60,718 nucleotides of DNA from a bacterium (GTDB lineage Bacteria > Bacteroidota > Bacteroidia > Bacteroidales > Muribaculaceae): the NCBI GenBank assembly GCA_014802625.1, contig JAAVBX010000007.1:52184-112901 (forward strand), read 5' to 3'. Under the pieces are notes generated by a model. The model did not search any database and was not told the DNA's origin. It worked only from the letters and a program-made list of their open reading frames with translations. The position numbers were made by a program, and so were the translations under genes. Shown piece by piece: positions 52,709-60,718 of this stretch. The first letter of the stretch is position 1. Every line of letters starts with the position of its first letter.

Positions 52709-53392
52709 TCAGTACTGGCGCGCCCCGAAGATACGCGTCCCCACACGGATGAGATTTGAACCTTCGCTGACCGCGAGCGGCCAGTCGCCGCTCATGCCCA
52801 TCGAGAGGGTGTCGAAGCCTGTCAGTCCAAGTGAGGAATCTTCACGTATTGTCTGATAGACCTCGGCAATTTTGCGGAAATCCTCGCGCACACGCTCCTC
52901 ATCATCGGTATTCGACGCCATTCCCATCACCCCACATATGTGGGTAGCCTTGAGGTGCTCGAATTTTCGGCTTCTAAAGTATTCGAGGAGTTCCTCCGGA
53001 TAGAATCCGAATTTTGTCTCCTCTCTGGCTACATGAAGCTGCATCAGGACGCGGGTGACCACTCCGGCCCGTTCCGACTCCTTGTCGATGTATTCAAGAA
53101 GTTTCTCGGTATCGACGCTTTCTATCAAGCTTGTACGCCCCATTATCTGGCGCACCTTATTAGTCTGAAGGTGGCCGATGAAATGCCATTCGATATCAGC
53201 AGGGAGTGTCTGCTGCTTGGCAAGGAGTTCCTGCACCCTGCTCTCCCCGAAACGACGCTGGCCAACCTCGTAGGCTTCCATTATCGCCTCCGAGGGATGG
53301 AATTTGGAAACGGCCACGAGTTCGACTCCCTCGGGCAGTTCCTTGCGCAGTTCGGTTATCCTTTCGCCAATCGCTGTCATTGTCATATGCAA
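52709..53392 (-). CDS. YggS-family PLP-binding protein
   Basis: A 227-aa product of the PLP homeostasis family (YggS/PROSC). It shows LVAVSKFHPSEAIMEAYEVGQRRFGESRVQELL with the PLP lysine in VSK, WHFIGHLQTNKVRQIM, and GMSGDWPLAVSEGSNLIRVGTRIFG at the end. Family members carry PLP and affect vitamin B6 balance; no enzyme activity is known. The start is ambiguous among three close Met codons (MHMTM). It follows the DUF4494 gene by 26 bp. Confidence 0.92.
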   Translation of the reverse strand: MHMTMTAIGERITELRKELPEGVELVAVSKFHPSEAIMEAYEVGQRRFGESRVQELLAKQQTLPADIEWHFIGHLQTNKVRQIMGRTSLIESVDTEKLLEYIDKESERAGVVTRVLMQLHVAREETKFGFYPEELLEYFRSRKFEHLKATHICGVMGMASNTDDEERVREDFRKIAEVYQTIREDSSLGLTGFDTLSMGMSGDWPLAVSEGSNLIRVGTRIFGARQY

Positions 53393-53418
53393 TCTTACCG
53401 AAATCCTATTCTAAATCA

Positions 53419-53871
53419 TCAGCCTGCCGATGCCGGCGCATCGCCGAGCTTGAGCGGGAATACATCCATCACCTGAGTCTCTGCGATGGAGACAATCTCG
53501 AAGTCGGCGAGGGTGCCTTTCATATTTTCGCGGAAGTTCACGAGAGCCGCATCGAAATCTATCGCCTGCACGAGCGCGAACACAGCCACTTTCTTCTCGG
53601 ATCCGCTCCGCTCGTCGAGAGTGATGATGTTATATTTCACCATATAATATTTGTCGGCTCCCTCATCGAAGAATATCTCGGCTATCTTGGTCTTCTTTAC
53701 CGCCGATATACTGAAGTCGCCGGAGATGAACGGTTTCATCTCCTCTATGATGCGGGCCTCAGCCTCGGTAAAACTCAAGGCATCCACCAGATAGGGTTCG
53801 TTGACTTTCTTCACCGCACCATTCTCCTGCATGCGGTCATATCGAATCTTGCATTCAAACCAAAGGGCCAT
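53419..53871 (-). CDS. DUF4494 protein
   Basis: A 150-aa product with ALWFECKIRYDRMQENGAVKKV, EPYLVDALSFTEAEARI and YYMVKYNIITLDERSGSEKKV, matching the Bacteroidetes-specific DUF4494 family. No function is known for it. It is first in a two-gene unit with the YggS-family gene and is divergent from the cydAB operon. Its promoter is at 53954-53985. Confidence 0.88.
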   Translation of the reverse strand: MALWFECKIRYDRMQENGAVKKVNEPYLVDALSFTEAEARIIEEMKPFISGDFSISAVKKTKIAEIFFDEGADKYYMVKYNIITLDERSGSEKKVAVFALVQAIDFDAALVNFRENMKGTLADFEIVSIAETQVMDVFPLKLGDAPASAG

Positions 53872-53953
53872 ATTGCTTGATTTTTCTTGAATGGGTTCTT
53901 ATCTAATATAGCTCTCTCCATCCCCTTCCGGACCGAGAAGCGAATCTTTCAGA

Positions 53954-53985
53954 CAAAGGTAGTAACTTTTTACAAGGTTAGCAAA
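53954..53985 (-). promoter_or_regulatory. Promoter of the DUF4494-YggS unit
   Basis: On the minus strand TTTG (53985-53982), a 20-bp spacer and TACCTTTG (53961-53954) fit the consensus. The leader is about 75 nt. Confidence 0.7.
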
Positions 53986-54001
53986 AAAAATCCCACTTCA
54001 A

Positions 54002-54033
54002 TTGGTATTTCGGCAATTTTTTTCTTAAATTTG
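54002..54033 (+). promoter_or_regulatory. Promoter of the cytochrome bd operon
   Basis: TTG (54002-54004), a 21-bp spacer and TAAATTTG (54026-54033). The leader before the first gene at 54073 is about 33 nt. No clear FNR- or Crp-type palindrome is seen upstream. Confidence 0.6.
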
Positions 54034-54072
54034 CACGTGGCATTCCGCCTCAACCTACAACGTGAGCCTTCT

Positions 54073-54342
54073 ATGACTGCAAAAGGATTCTTTGAAATGT
54101 ACCGCGACGGCTTCAGGCAGATGACTATCGGCCGCACCCTATGGGTGCTCGTCATCCTGAAGCTTATCGTGCTGTTCTTCGTTGTCAAGCTTTTTTTCTT
54201 CCCCGATATCCTGGAACGTGACTATAGCTCCGACACGGAACGCGCCGCCGCCGTGCGCCACAATCTCTCCCGCCCCGTCTCCGAACGAAACATTTCCGAT
54301 ATTCCACAAATCAACATAACCTTTTTATGGATAATATCATGA
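54073..54342 (+). CDS. DUF4492 protein, first gene of the cytochrome bd operon
   Basis: An 89-aa product from ATG 54073 (MTAKGFFEMYRDGFRQM). The longer frame from 53887 runs through the promoter and is rejected. One membrane helix is visible (LWVLVILKLIVLFFVVKLFFF), after a short amphipathic start and before a charged periplasmic tail (DYSSDTERAAAVRHNLSR). The pattern matches DUF4492, which in Bacteroidetes sits just ahead of cydA. It may be an accessory subunit of the oxidase, like the small CydX/CydS subunits elsewhere, but this is inference. It overlaps the cydA start. Confidence 0.82.
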   Translation: MTAKGFFEMYRDGFRQMTIGRTLWVLVILKLIVLFFVVKLFFFPDILERDYSSDTERAAAVRHNLSRPVSERNISDIPQINITFLWIIS

Positions 54343-55883
54343 CAGTAATCGACTGGTCGAGATGGCAGTTCGCCATGACCGCGATCTATCACTGGCTCTT
54401 CGTCCCCCTGACGCTGGGCCTGTCGGTAATCGTAGCCGTCATGGAATCGGTTTATCTCAAGACCAAGTCGGAAAAGTGGCTGACGGCCACTAAGTTCTGG
54501 ATGACTCTCCTGGCGATCAACTTCGCCATCGGCGTAGCGACGGGCATCATCCTTGAGTTTGAATTCGGCACAAACTGGAGCAATTATTCCTGGTTTGTCG
54601 GCGATATCTTCGGCGCTCCGCTCGCTATCGAGGGTATTCTTGCCTTCTTCCTGGAGGCTACTTTCGGTGCAGTGATGTTCTTCGGCTGGAACAAGGTGTC
54701 TCCCCGATTCCATCTGCTCTCGACATGGCTAACTGCCATAGGGGCCTCGATATCCGCGCTCTGGATTCTCGTGGCCAATTCCTGGATGCAATATCCCGTC
54801 GGCATGGAGTTTGACCCCGCACAGATGCGCAACGTGATGTCTGATTTCTGGGCTCTGTTCTCAGGGGTGGCCGTCAATAAGTTCTTCCATGCCGTCTTCA
54901 GCGGCTGGGCGCTGTCAGGTATATTCGTAATCGGTGTCAGCAGCTTTTTCCTCTGGAAACGCAGCAACCGTGAATTTGCCATCCGTTCGATAAAGACCGG
55001 AGGTTGGATCGGCCTCGCCGGTCTGCTCCTCTGCATGTGGACCGGCGACGGTTCCGCCGTGGAAGTCACGAAGACACAGCCCATGAAGCTCGCCGCAATG
55101 GAGGGTCTCTACAACGGCTCCACCGGTCAGAGTCTCGCCGGAATCGCTATCCTCAACCCCGATAAGCGTTGGGATAATGATGAGGATCCCTATCTTTTCG
55201 AGATTTCTCTTCCCCACGGTCTCTCTCTCCTGGCGCGTCATGAATGGAATGCCTTTGTGCCCGGTATCACGGATATCATCAACGGTGTAGACTCCATCGG
55301 TGGTAAGGCGGTCAATACCGTAAGTTATCCCGAGAGAATCGAACGAGGCAAACTCGCCCAACGCTCACTTCGCGAGTATTCCGAAGCGATGGAGAACGGC
55401 GATGAGGCCGGCATGATGCGTGCCGCCGATGAACTGGCGGTCAACTATCCCTTCTTCGGCTACGGCTATTTCTCCGACCCGAGCGAGGCGATACCGCCGG
55501 TGGCATTGACCTTCTATACATTCCGCATAATGGTGATTCTCGGAAGTTATTTCCTGCTATTCTATCTGGTGGTGCTCTTCTGGGTATATAAGGCGGAGGA
55601 AAGCTTCACCCGCGCCCGCTGGATGCAGCTTGTCGCCATGATATCCGTCCCCCTCATGTGGCTTTGCTCCGAAGCGGGATGGTGTGTGGCGGAAGTGGGG
55701 CGTCAGCCCTGGACCGTGCAGGATCTCCTGCCGACATGCGCCGCGATATCCGACATCCCGGAATCCTCCGTTATTGTGACATTCTGGATGTTCGCCATAA
55801 TCTTCACAGTGCTTCTGGCTGCCGAGGTGAGCATCATGATCAAATGGGTGAACAACGCCACCCGCAAGGACCTTAACAAGTAA
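54327..55883 (+). CDS. cydA: Cytochrome bd ubiquinol oxidase subunit I
   Basis: Membrane subunit that oxidises quinol and carries hemes b558, b595 and d; the oxidase reduces O2 to water at low oxygen. The 518-aa product opens with DWSRWQFAMTAIYHWLFVPLTLGL, containing the conserved heme-ligand His. It continues with FEFGTNWSNYSWFVGDIFGAPLAIEG, the quinol (Q-loop) region near residues 240-330, and GWCVAEVGRQPWTVQDLLP. An alternative start at 54339 would give a 4-bp ATGA overlap with the DUF4492 stop and may be the real one. The pair cydA-cydB is separated by 6 bp. Confidence 0.96.
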   Translation: MDNIMTVIDWSRWQFAMTAIYHWLFVPLTLGLSVIVAVMESVYLKTKSEKWLTATKFWMTLLAINFAIGVATGIILEFEFGTNWSNYSWFVGDIFGAPLAIEGILAFFLEATFGAVMFFGWNKVSPRFHLLSTWLTAIGASISALWILVANSWMQYPVGMEFDPAQMRNVMSDFWALFSGVAVNKFFHAVFSGWALSGIFVIGVSSFFLWKRSNREFAIRSIKTGGWIGLAGLLLCMWTGDGSAVEVTKTQPMKLAAMEGLYNGSTGQSLAGIAILNPDKRWDNDEDPYLFEISLPHGLSLLARHEWNAFVPGITDIINGVDSIGGKAVNTVSYPERIERGKLAQRSLREYSEAMENGDEAGMMRAADELAVNYPFFGYGYFSDPSEAIPPVALTFYTFRIMVILGSYFLLFYLVVLFWVYKAEESFTRARWMQLVAMISVPLMWLCSEAGWCVAEVGRQPWTVQDLLPTCAAISDIPESSVIVTFWMFAIIFTVLLAAEVSIMIKWVNNATRKDLNK

Positions 55884-55889
55884 GATGCC

Positions 55890-57035
55890 ATGACTCTTGA
55901 ATTTCTCCAGAATTATTGGTGGATAATAGTATCCATCCTGGGTGGAATCCTTGTATTCCTCCTTTTCGTGCAGGGGGGCCAGACCCTTCTCCAATTCACC
56001 CCCGACCCTGCATGGGGGCAGATGATCGTCAACTCTATCGGTCGCAAATGGGAACTTACGTTCACTACTCTCGTCACCTTCGGAGGAGCGGCCTTCGCAT
56101 CTTTCCCTCTTTTTTATTCCACAAGCTTCGGTGGAGCCTACTGGCTGTGGATTCTGATTCTGTTCAGCTTCGTGGTGCAGGCCGTCAGCTATGAATACCG
56201 CAACAAACCGGGCAATCTCCTTGGCAGAAGAGTCTACGATATCTTCCTGTTCTTCAACGGTAGCATCGGCTGTCTGCTTCTGGGTGTCGCCGTGGGTATG
56301 TTCTTCTTCGGCGGCGAGTTCAGTGTGGAGCGTCAGAGCCTTCTCGACGGTGCATCGCCGGTGATTTCACGTTGGGACAATCCTTCGCATGGATTCGAGG
56401 TCATCTTCAGCTGGCGTAATCTTGTGCTCAGTTTCGCCGTGCTCTTCCTCGCCCGCGTGCTCAGCATCCTCTACATAATGAATTCCGTGGATACCCCTGC
56501 GGCATTCCGCAGCTGGCTCATGAAACGCCTTTGGATAAATACCGGTCTTTTCCTGGTTTTCTTCCTCGGATTCCTCGCCGTGCTCTTCACGGCCTGGGGC
56601 TATACGGTGCTTGAAGTGTCACCTCTCGGGGTGCTGACAGCCGTCACTCCTTATAAATATTGGCATAATCTGATTGATTCCCCCTCAACTCTCATACTCC
56701 TGTTGCTCGGGGTGGCCAATGTGCTTTTTGGAATCCTCGGCACTCTCTTCCGCAAGGATTTCAACCAGGGCATCTGGCTCGCGGGAATCGGCACCGTCTT
56801 CACCGTTGTAGCTCTCTTCTGGCTCGCCGGATTCGGCGACACTCCCTTCCTCCCCTCTACCACAAGCCCCGAGTCGTCGCTCACTATCCAGAACGCATCT
56901 TCTTCGCAGTTCACTCTGACCTGCATGACATGGGTGACGGTTCTTATTCCATTCGTCATTGCCTACATCTGGTATGTCTGGCGCATGATCGATAAGAAGA
57001 AGGTGACAGAAAGTGACACCACCTACAATCATTGA
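55890..57035 (+). CDS. cydB: Cytochrome bd ubiquinol oxidase subunit II
   Basis: A 381-aa polytopic membrane protein that pairs with CydA. It begins with LEFLQNYWWIIVSILGGILVFLLFVQGGQTLL, followed by repeated membrane helices (for example FVVQAVSYEYRNKPGNLLGRRVYDIF and LVLSFAVLFLARVLSILYIMNS). It ends in VTVLIPFVIAYIWYVWRMID. The length and helix layout match CydB. It ends the operon; a strong terminator follows. No cydCD exporter genes are nearby. Confidence 0.95.
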   Translation: MTLEFLQNYWWIIVSILGGILVFLLFVQGGQTLLQFTPDPAWGQMIVNSIGRKWELTFTTLVTFGGAAFASFPLFYSTSFGGAYWLWILILFSFVVQAVSYEYRNKPGNLLGRRVYDIFLFFNGSIGCLLLGVAVGMFFFGGEFSVERQSLLDGASPVISRWDNPSHGFEVIFSWRNLVLSFAVLFLARVLSILYIMNSVDTPAAFRSWLMKRLWINTGLFLVFFLGFLAVLFTAWGYTVLEVSPLGVLTAVTPYKYWHNLIDSPSTLILLLLGVANVLFGILGTLFRKDFNQGIWLAGIGTVFTVVALFWLAGFGDTPFLPSTTSPESSLTIQNASSSQFTLTCMTWVTVLIPFVIAYIWYVWRMIDKKKVTESDTTYNH

Positions 57036-57116
57036 TCTGTTTTTTGATCGTGTTTTCTTTTAAATGATTTCAAAGACTTTAAAGTTAACACACTCTTAAC
57101 CTTTGACCCGAATAAT

Positions 57117-57150
57117 CCGGGGGAGATTTCAGACTCTCCCCCGGTCTTTT
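57117..57150 (+). terminator. Terminator after cydB
   Basis: CCGGGGGAGA and TCTCCCCCGG make a perfect 10-bp stem with an 8-nt loop, followed by TCTTTTC. It lies 81 bp past the cydB stop. Confidence 0.85.
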
Positions 57151-57174
57151 CACCTCTATCCACATGTTGTTATC

Positions 57175-57783
57175 ATGACTGATATTAAGAAAGCATCCAT
57201 CGGGCGTCAATACTGGCAATTGTTCGCCTCTTTCTTCAAGATCGGAGCGTTCACCTTCGGCGGCGGATGGGCAATGATCTCTATCATCGAACGGGAAATC
57301 GTCGACAAGTATCACTGGATCGAACGCGATGACTTCCTCGATCTCCTCGCCGTCGCCCAATCCCTCCCCGGTATCCTTGCCGTCAATATCGCCACTGCAG
57401 TGGGCGATAAACTCCACGGAATGCGCGGAAGCGCATTGGCTACGCTCGGCTCTATCCTCCCCTCCTTCCTGATTATCCTTTGTATCGCCATTTTCCTTAC
57501 CCCCGATACGATAAAGAACAATCAGGTAATCTCATCGATTTTCATGGGTATACGTCCGGCCGTGGTCGCGCTCATCGTCGCCCCGGTCATCACATCTGCC
57601 AAAGCGGCCAAAATCGGTCTCAAAACCATCTGGATTCCACTGATAGTGGCCCTCATGATTTCTCTGAATATCGGTTTCATCTCCAATCCCATCCTCTATA
57701 TCATTCTCGGAGCCGCAGGAGGATATGCCTACTGGAGATGGTCGGCTGCAAAAATAAATAAGTCAAAAGATAACGTTTCCTGA
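57175..57783 (+). CDS. Chromate transporter family protein, first half
   Basis: A 202-aa membrane protein from ATG 57175. The longer frame begins inside the cydB terminator and is rejected. The motif FFKIGAFTFGGGWAMISIIEREIV and the PGILAVNIATAVG segment are the chromate-transporter (CHR) signature. It covers one CHR domain of the two found in long members. Many such proteins in anaerobes have no demonstrated chromate role, so substrate and direction are uncertain. It is followed 2 bp later by a second half-size gene. Confidence 0.88.
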   Translation: MTDIKKASIGRQYWQLFASFFKIGAFTFGGGWAMISIIEREIVDKYHWIERDDFLDLLAVAQSLPGILAVNIATAVGDKLHGMRGSALATLGSILPSFLIILCIAIFLTPDTIKNNQVISSIFMGIRPAVVALIVAPVITSAKAAKIGLKTIWIPLIVALMISLNIGFISNPILYIILGAAGGYAYWRWSAAKINKSKDNVS

Positions 57784-57785
57784 TA

Positions 57786-58394
57786 ATGAGCATCTACCTG
57801 AAACTTATATGGGCCTATCTGAAGATAGGCATCTTCGGGTTTGGCGGCGGCTATGCGATGCTGTCGCTCGTGGAGCATTCGGTCGTCGATCCGGGATGGA
57901 TTACTGAAACGATGTTCACCGACATCGTGGCCATCTCGCAGATGACCCCCGGCCCGATCGGCATCAATTCCGCCACTTATATCGGCTTCGTTGCTCCCGG
58001 AGAGGTCAATCCTGCTCTCGCATCCCCACTTTGGGGTATCCTCGGCTCTCTTCTCGCCACGCTGGCTGTCGTGCTTCCATCGTTTTTCCTCGTTATCTAT
58101 AGCTCGCATTTTATAAGGCGACATCAGGAAAGCGGTGCAATCAAGGCTGTATTCTCCGGGCTGCGTCCGGTTGTGGTCGGGCTTATCGCCTCGGCCGCGA
58201 TTCTGCTGATGAATAATGCCAATTTCAACCCTAACGGCATCAGTTGGCAGTTGCTGACGAATATCATCATCTGTGTCGCCGCCTTCTGTCTCGTATATTT
58301 CAAGTTTCCCTGGCGCGGCAGGAAGGTCTCCATACATCCTATTCTGGTGATCATTCTCGCCGGACTCACCGGCTATCTTATCTATGGTCTCTAA
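57786..58394 (+). CDS. Chromate transporter family protein, second half
   Basis: A 202-aa CHR-family half-protein. The signature reads LKIGIFGFGGGYAMLSLVEHSVV and the MTPGPIGINSATYIGFV segment contains the conserved Pro-Gly turn. The two adjacent halves, 2 bp apart, should form a heterodimeric carrier. The final part has two hydrophobic helices and ends LAGLTGYLIYGL. It lies 18 bp before folC. Confidence 0.88.
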   Translation: MSIYLKLIWAYLKIGIFGFGGGYAMLSLVEHSVVDPGWITETMFTDIVAISQMTPGPIGINSATYIGFVAPGEVNPALASPLWGILGSLLATLAVVLPSFFLVIYSSHFIRRHQESGAIKAVFSGLRPVVVGLIASAAILLMNNANFNPNGISWQLLTNIIICVAAFCLVYFKFPWRGRKVSIHPILVIILAGLTGYLIYGL

Positions 58395-58412
58395 CTTCAA
58401 CCTCATTCTTAT

Positions 58413-59723
58413 ATGACCTACAAGGAATCCTTAGATTTTCTCTTCTCCAGACTGCCGATGTTCTCACGTGTCGGGGCTGCCGCCTATAAGCCGGGACTCG
58501 ATACCTCCATCGCTCTTGACAATTATTTCGGTAATCCCCACCGGAAATTCCGCTCCATTCATATCGGTGGCACCAATGGCAAAGGCTCCACTTCCCATAT
58601 GCTCGCCTCCATTCTTCAGGCACAGGGCTATCGTGTGGGTCTCTACACATCGCCACATCTCGCGGATTTCCGCGAGAGGATGAGGGTCAACGGTGAGATG
58701 ATTCCTCAGGAGAAAGTTGTGGATTTTGTAGAACGCTGGCGTAACGCCTCCTACGACGGCAACCCCTCATTTTTTGAGCTGACAATGATGATGGCCTTCG
58801 ATTGGTTTGCAGCCGAGAAGGTGGATTTCGCTGTCATTGAAGTCGGAATGGGTGGACGTCTGGACTCCACAAATATCATTACGCCGATCTCTACGGTCGT
58901 CACCAATATTTCTCCCGACCATATGCAGTTCCTCGGAGATACGCTCGAAAAAATCGCGGCTGAAAAAGCCGGTATCTTCAAACCCGGGATTCCCGCGCTC
59001 GTAGGATTCGCAGATGGGAGTGTCCGCGCCGTTTTCGAGGATAAGGCCGTAGAGACCGGTGTCCCCCTCAAGTTTGCCTGTGATAATCCGAAACTCATCA
59101 ATCCACGCCTGAACGATGAGGGGACGATTGAGGCCGACTCCGTGCTGACCGGCCCCTTCCGTTCTCCATTGGGGGGTGAGTATCAGCTGGAGAATATCAA
59201 CACTGTACTCAACGAGGTGGAAATTCTACGAAGTCTCGGTGTCGAGATAGATTCCGTGGCCGTGCGCGAGGGTCTGGAGGAGGTATGCTCCGCTACAGGA
59301 TTGGCCGGACGTTGGATGGTTGTCGGTCGCGGGCCGCTCACAATCTGCGATACAGGCCATAATGAGGCCGGCCTGCGCCACACGATGCACCAGCTTCATG
59401 AAGTCGCCCGCAGACGCCGGGTCGCTCTGGGCACTTGCCGCGTAAGAATGGTCATTGGTTTCGTCAACGACAAGGATGTCATCCACATAGCCCGACTGCT
59501 CCCTAAGGAGGCGGTCTTCTATGTCACTCAAGCTTCCATACCGCGCGCCATGCCGGCGGAGAAACTTATGGATATCCTTTCCCCTCTCGGTCTTGAATGC
59601 AAGATGTGTGGCGAGGGTGTCTCGGCAGCTTATGAAACAGCGCGTGCCGAATCTGCTCCATCCGATATCATATACATCGGAGGCTCCACATTCGTCGTGG
59701 CCGACTATCTCGCCGGGCTCTGA
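58413..59723 (+). CDS. folC: Folylpolyglutamate synthase / dihydrofolate synthase
   Basis: ATP-dependent ligase that adds glutamate to dihydropteroate and folates. The 436-aa product has the P-loop in HIGGTNGKGSTSHMLASILQ (near residue 48), LYTSPHLADFRERMRVNG, EVGMGGRLDSTNII, and NISPDHMQFLGDTLEKIAAEKAGIFK with the carbamylated-Lys-type region. The C-terminal Mur-ligase-like part has LTICDTGHNEAGLRHTM. It follows the chromate genes by 18 bp and is ended by a bidirectional terminator. Confidence 0.96.
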   Translation: MTYKESLDFLFSRLPMFSRVGAAAYKPGLDTSIALDNYFGNPHRKFRSIHIGGTNGKGSTSHMLASILQAQGYRVGLYTSPHLADFRERMRVNGEMIPQEKVVDFVERWRNASYDGNPSFFELTMMMAFDWFAAEKVDFAVIEVGMGGRLDSTNIITPISTVVTNISPDHMQFLGDTLEKIAAEKAGIFKPGIPALVGFADGSVRAVFEDKAVETGVPLKFACDNPKLINPRLNDEGTIEADSVLTGPFRSPLGGEYQLENINTVLNEVEILRSLGVEIDSVAVREGLEEVCSATGLAGRWMVVGRGPLTICDTGHNEAGLRHTMHQLHEVARRRRVALGTCRVRMVIGFVNDKDVIHIARLLPKEAVFYVTQASIPRAMPAEKLMDILSPLGLECKMCGEGVSAAYETARAESAPSDIIYIGGSTFVVADYLAGL

Positions 59724-59758
59724 ATTGGCGGAGATAAGATTGATAACACATAAAATCG

Positions 59759-59795
59759 AAAAGCGGGAATACCACTTCAGGTATTCCCGCTTTTT
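59759..59795. terminator. Bidirectional terminator between folC and the RNase E/G gene
   Basis: AAAAGCGGGAATACC (59759-59773) pairs with GGTATTCCCGCTTTT (59780-59794) and has T runs on both strands. It serves the two converging genes. Confidence 0.88.
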
Positions 59796-59840
59796 ATGAC
59801 TGTTTATTTTTATTGGAATGCTTTTTTCCGTATATCTCGA

Positions 59841-60718
59841 TTACGCATTCTCACCTTTTGCGGCACGACCCTGATTCTTGCTATGACTGCTGTTCATGTC
59901 GCTCTCCTCCTTAAGGTCGATCTCCTTGTTGTCTGCGTCGACCACACGATATTGCAGATAGGCCAGCGACTCATCGGCGAGCAATTTCATTCCACGCCCG
60001 AACCGACGGCGCCATTTGCCATAGAGTGAGAAGACACCTTTCTTTATATAGGCCTCTACATAGGGATGCACGTACATCACGAATTTCTTGATGGCCAAGG
60101 TATTGACCAGATAGTCAAGCTTCTCCTCAAGTTTGTCGGTGAAGAGCAGCGACGGCTGCACCTCACCCTTTCCGAAACATGAGGGACACGTCTCTGCCGT
60201 TGTGATATCAAGCGCCGGACGCACACGCTGACGTGTGATTTGCATCAATCCGAACTTACTAAGCGGAAGTATATTGTGGCGGGCACGGTCGTTGGCCATT
60301 ATTTCCCGCATATGCTCCAACAGCTTCTGGCGATGCTCGGGCTTGTTCATGTCGATGAAGTCGATGACAATGATGCCTCCCATGTCGCGCAGACGCAGCT
60401 GGCGTGCAATTTCGTCGGCGGCACGCATGTTGACCTCAAGTGCGTTTGTCTCCTGATCGTTGCTCGCCTTGGTGCGGTTTCCGGAGTTGACGTCTATGAC
60501 GTGCAGCGCCTCCGTATGCTCGATTATGATGTAGGCTCCGCTCTTGAAGCTTACAGTCTTTCCGAAGCTTGACTTGATCTGACGGGTGATGCCGAAATGG
60601 TCGAATACGGGTATATCTTTCGCGTAGAGCTTTACAATCTCACCCCTGTCAGGGGCTATAAGGCTCACATAGTTCTGTATCTGCGTGAAAGTCTCCGCCT
60701 CATTTACATATATATTTT
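59841..60718 (-). CDS. rng: Ribonuclease E/G, C-terminal part (runs off the window)
   Basis: The frame stays open to the last base, so the gene starts beyond 60718. The visible 292 residues have the catalytic DNase-I-like motifs IEHTEALHVIDVNSGN and MGGIIVIDFIDM (the two metal-binding Asp residues) and the Zn-link CPSCFGKGEV. The KKFVMYVHPYVEAYI part follows. The chain ends with Glu/Lys-rich residues (ENA). RNase E/G endonucleases mature rRNA and degrade mRNA. The apparent start at 60668 is a GTG inside the gene and is not used. Whether it is RNase G or an E-like form cannot be settled without the N terminus. Confidence 0.92.
   Translation of the reverse strand, partial: NIYVNEAETFTQIQNYVSLIAPDRGEIVKLYAKDIPVFDHFGITRQIKSSFGKTVSFKSGAYIIIEHTEALHVIDVNSGNRTKASNDQETNALEVNMRAADEIARQLRLRDMGGIIVIDFIDMNKPEHRQKLLEHMREIMANDRARHNILPLSKFGLMQITRQRVRPALDITTAETCPSCFGKGEVQPSLLFTDKLEEKLDYLVNTLAIKKFVMYVHPYVEAYIKKGVFSLYGKWRRRFGRGMKLLADESLAYLQYRVVDADNKEIDLKEESDMNSSHSKNQGRAAKGENA

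Noticed and set aside
57175..58394. Frameshifted single chromate transporter
   Set aside because: Each half has its own start and signature motif; paired short CHR genes are a normal arrangement.

Overview
The window looks like chromosomal DNA from a gut-type Bacteroidales, most likely Muribaculaceae or a close relative. Pointers are: promoters of the Bacteroidetes form (TTG/TTTG, about 19 to 20 bp, TAnnTTTG); Bacteroidetes-specific families (DUF4494, a DUF4492-type protein ahead of cydAB, an S16 with a long charged tail, a duplicated exbD in an exbB-exbD-exbD-tonB operon); a BioG-BioC fusion; and secreted proteins with a short C-terminal sorting-like motif. The family assignment is inferred from protein character, not from any search.

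Layout. 1-5.3 kb: 3' end of a nucleoside-type MFS permease, rsmE, a TPR protein, a 35-bp tandem repeat, two tRNA-Glu(CTC) genes, rpsP and divergent prfA, and a 58-aa membrane protein. 5.3-7.6 kb (minus): a MurU-like nucleotidyltransferase coupled to an AmgK-like sugar kinase fused to a RapZ C-terminal domain. 7.7-16.1 kb (plus): pgk, the exbBDD-tonB energy-transduction genes, then a small membrane protein, a solitary PstS-like lipoprotein and a periplasmic TPR protein, with a MITE-like inverted-repeat element in between. 16.2-20.9 kb: glyA-bioD, a 3'-5' exonuclease with a coupled small membrane protein, and an AAA-like ATPase/PD-(D/E)XK protein. 21.0-22.3 kb: an AT-rich stretch with a HigBA-like toxin-antitoxin pair and a candidate small RNA. 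22.3-31.6 kb: lpxH, a DUF59 protein, two outer-membrane beta-barrels, priA, and bioA-bioF-bioG/C. 31.7-35.3 kb: two secreted proteins, one with a CGWC thioredoxin-like region. 35.5-53.9 kb, nearly all minus: nifJ, a DbpA-like RNA helicase, recG, ispD, fabG, a KAS III, a TetR regulator, (plus-strand initiator tRNA), an RluA-type pseudouridine synthase, an OmpA-family protein, transketolase, a sugar MFS transporter, a YggS protein and a DUF4494 protein. 53.9-60.7 kb: DUF4492-cydA-cydB (cytochrome bd), a split chromate transporter, folC, and the 3' part of an RNase E/G gene.

How the parts fit. Most genes are core metabolism and cell envelope: anaerobic pyruvate oxidation (nifJ), microaerobic respiration (cydAB), lipid A (lpxH), isoprenoids (ispD), fatty acids (fabG/KAS III with its own TetR), biotin (bioD, bioA, bioF, bioG/C; bioB is not in the window), and TonB energising. 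The least ordinary item is the AmgK-RapZ fusion next to a MurU-like enzyme. Known families suggest a cell-wall amino-sugar salvage route that carries its own amino-sugar sensor domain in the kinase. Other points of interest are the MITE-like element, an orphan stable-RNA-type promoter/terminator pair at about 22.2 kb, and the PstS-like lipoprotein in the TonB cluster without pstCAB.
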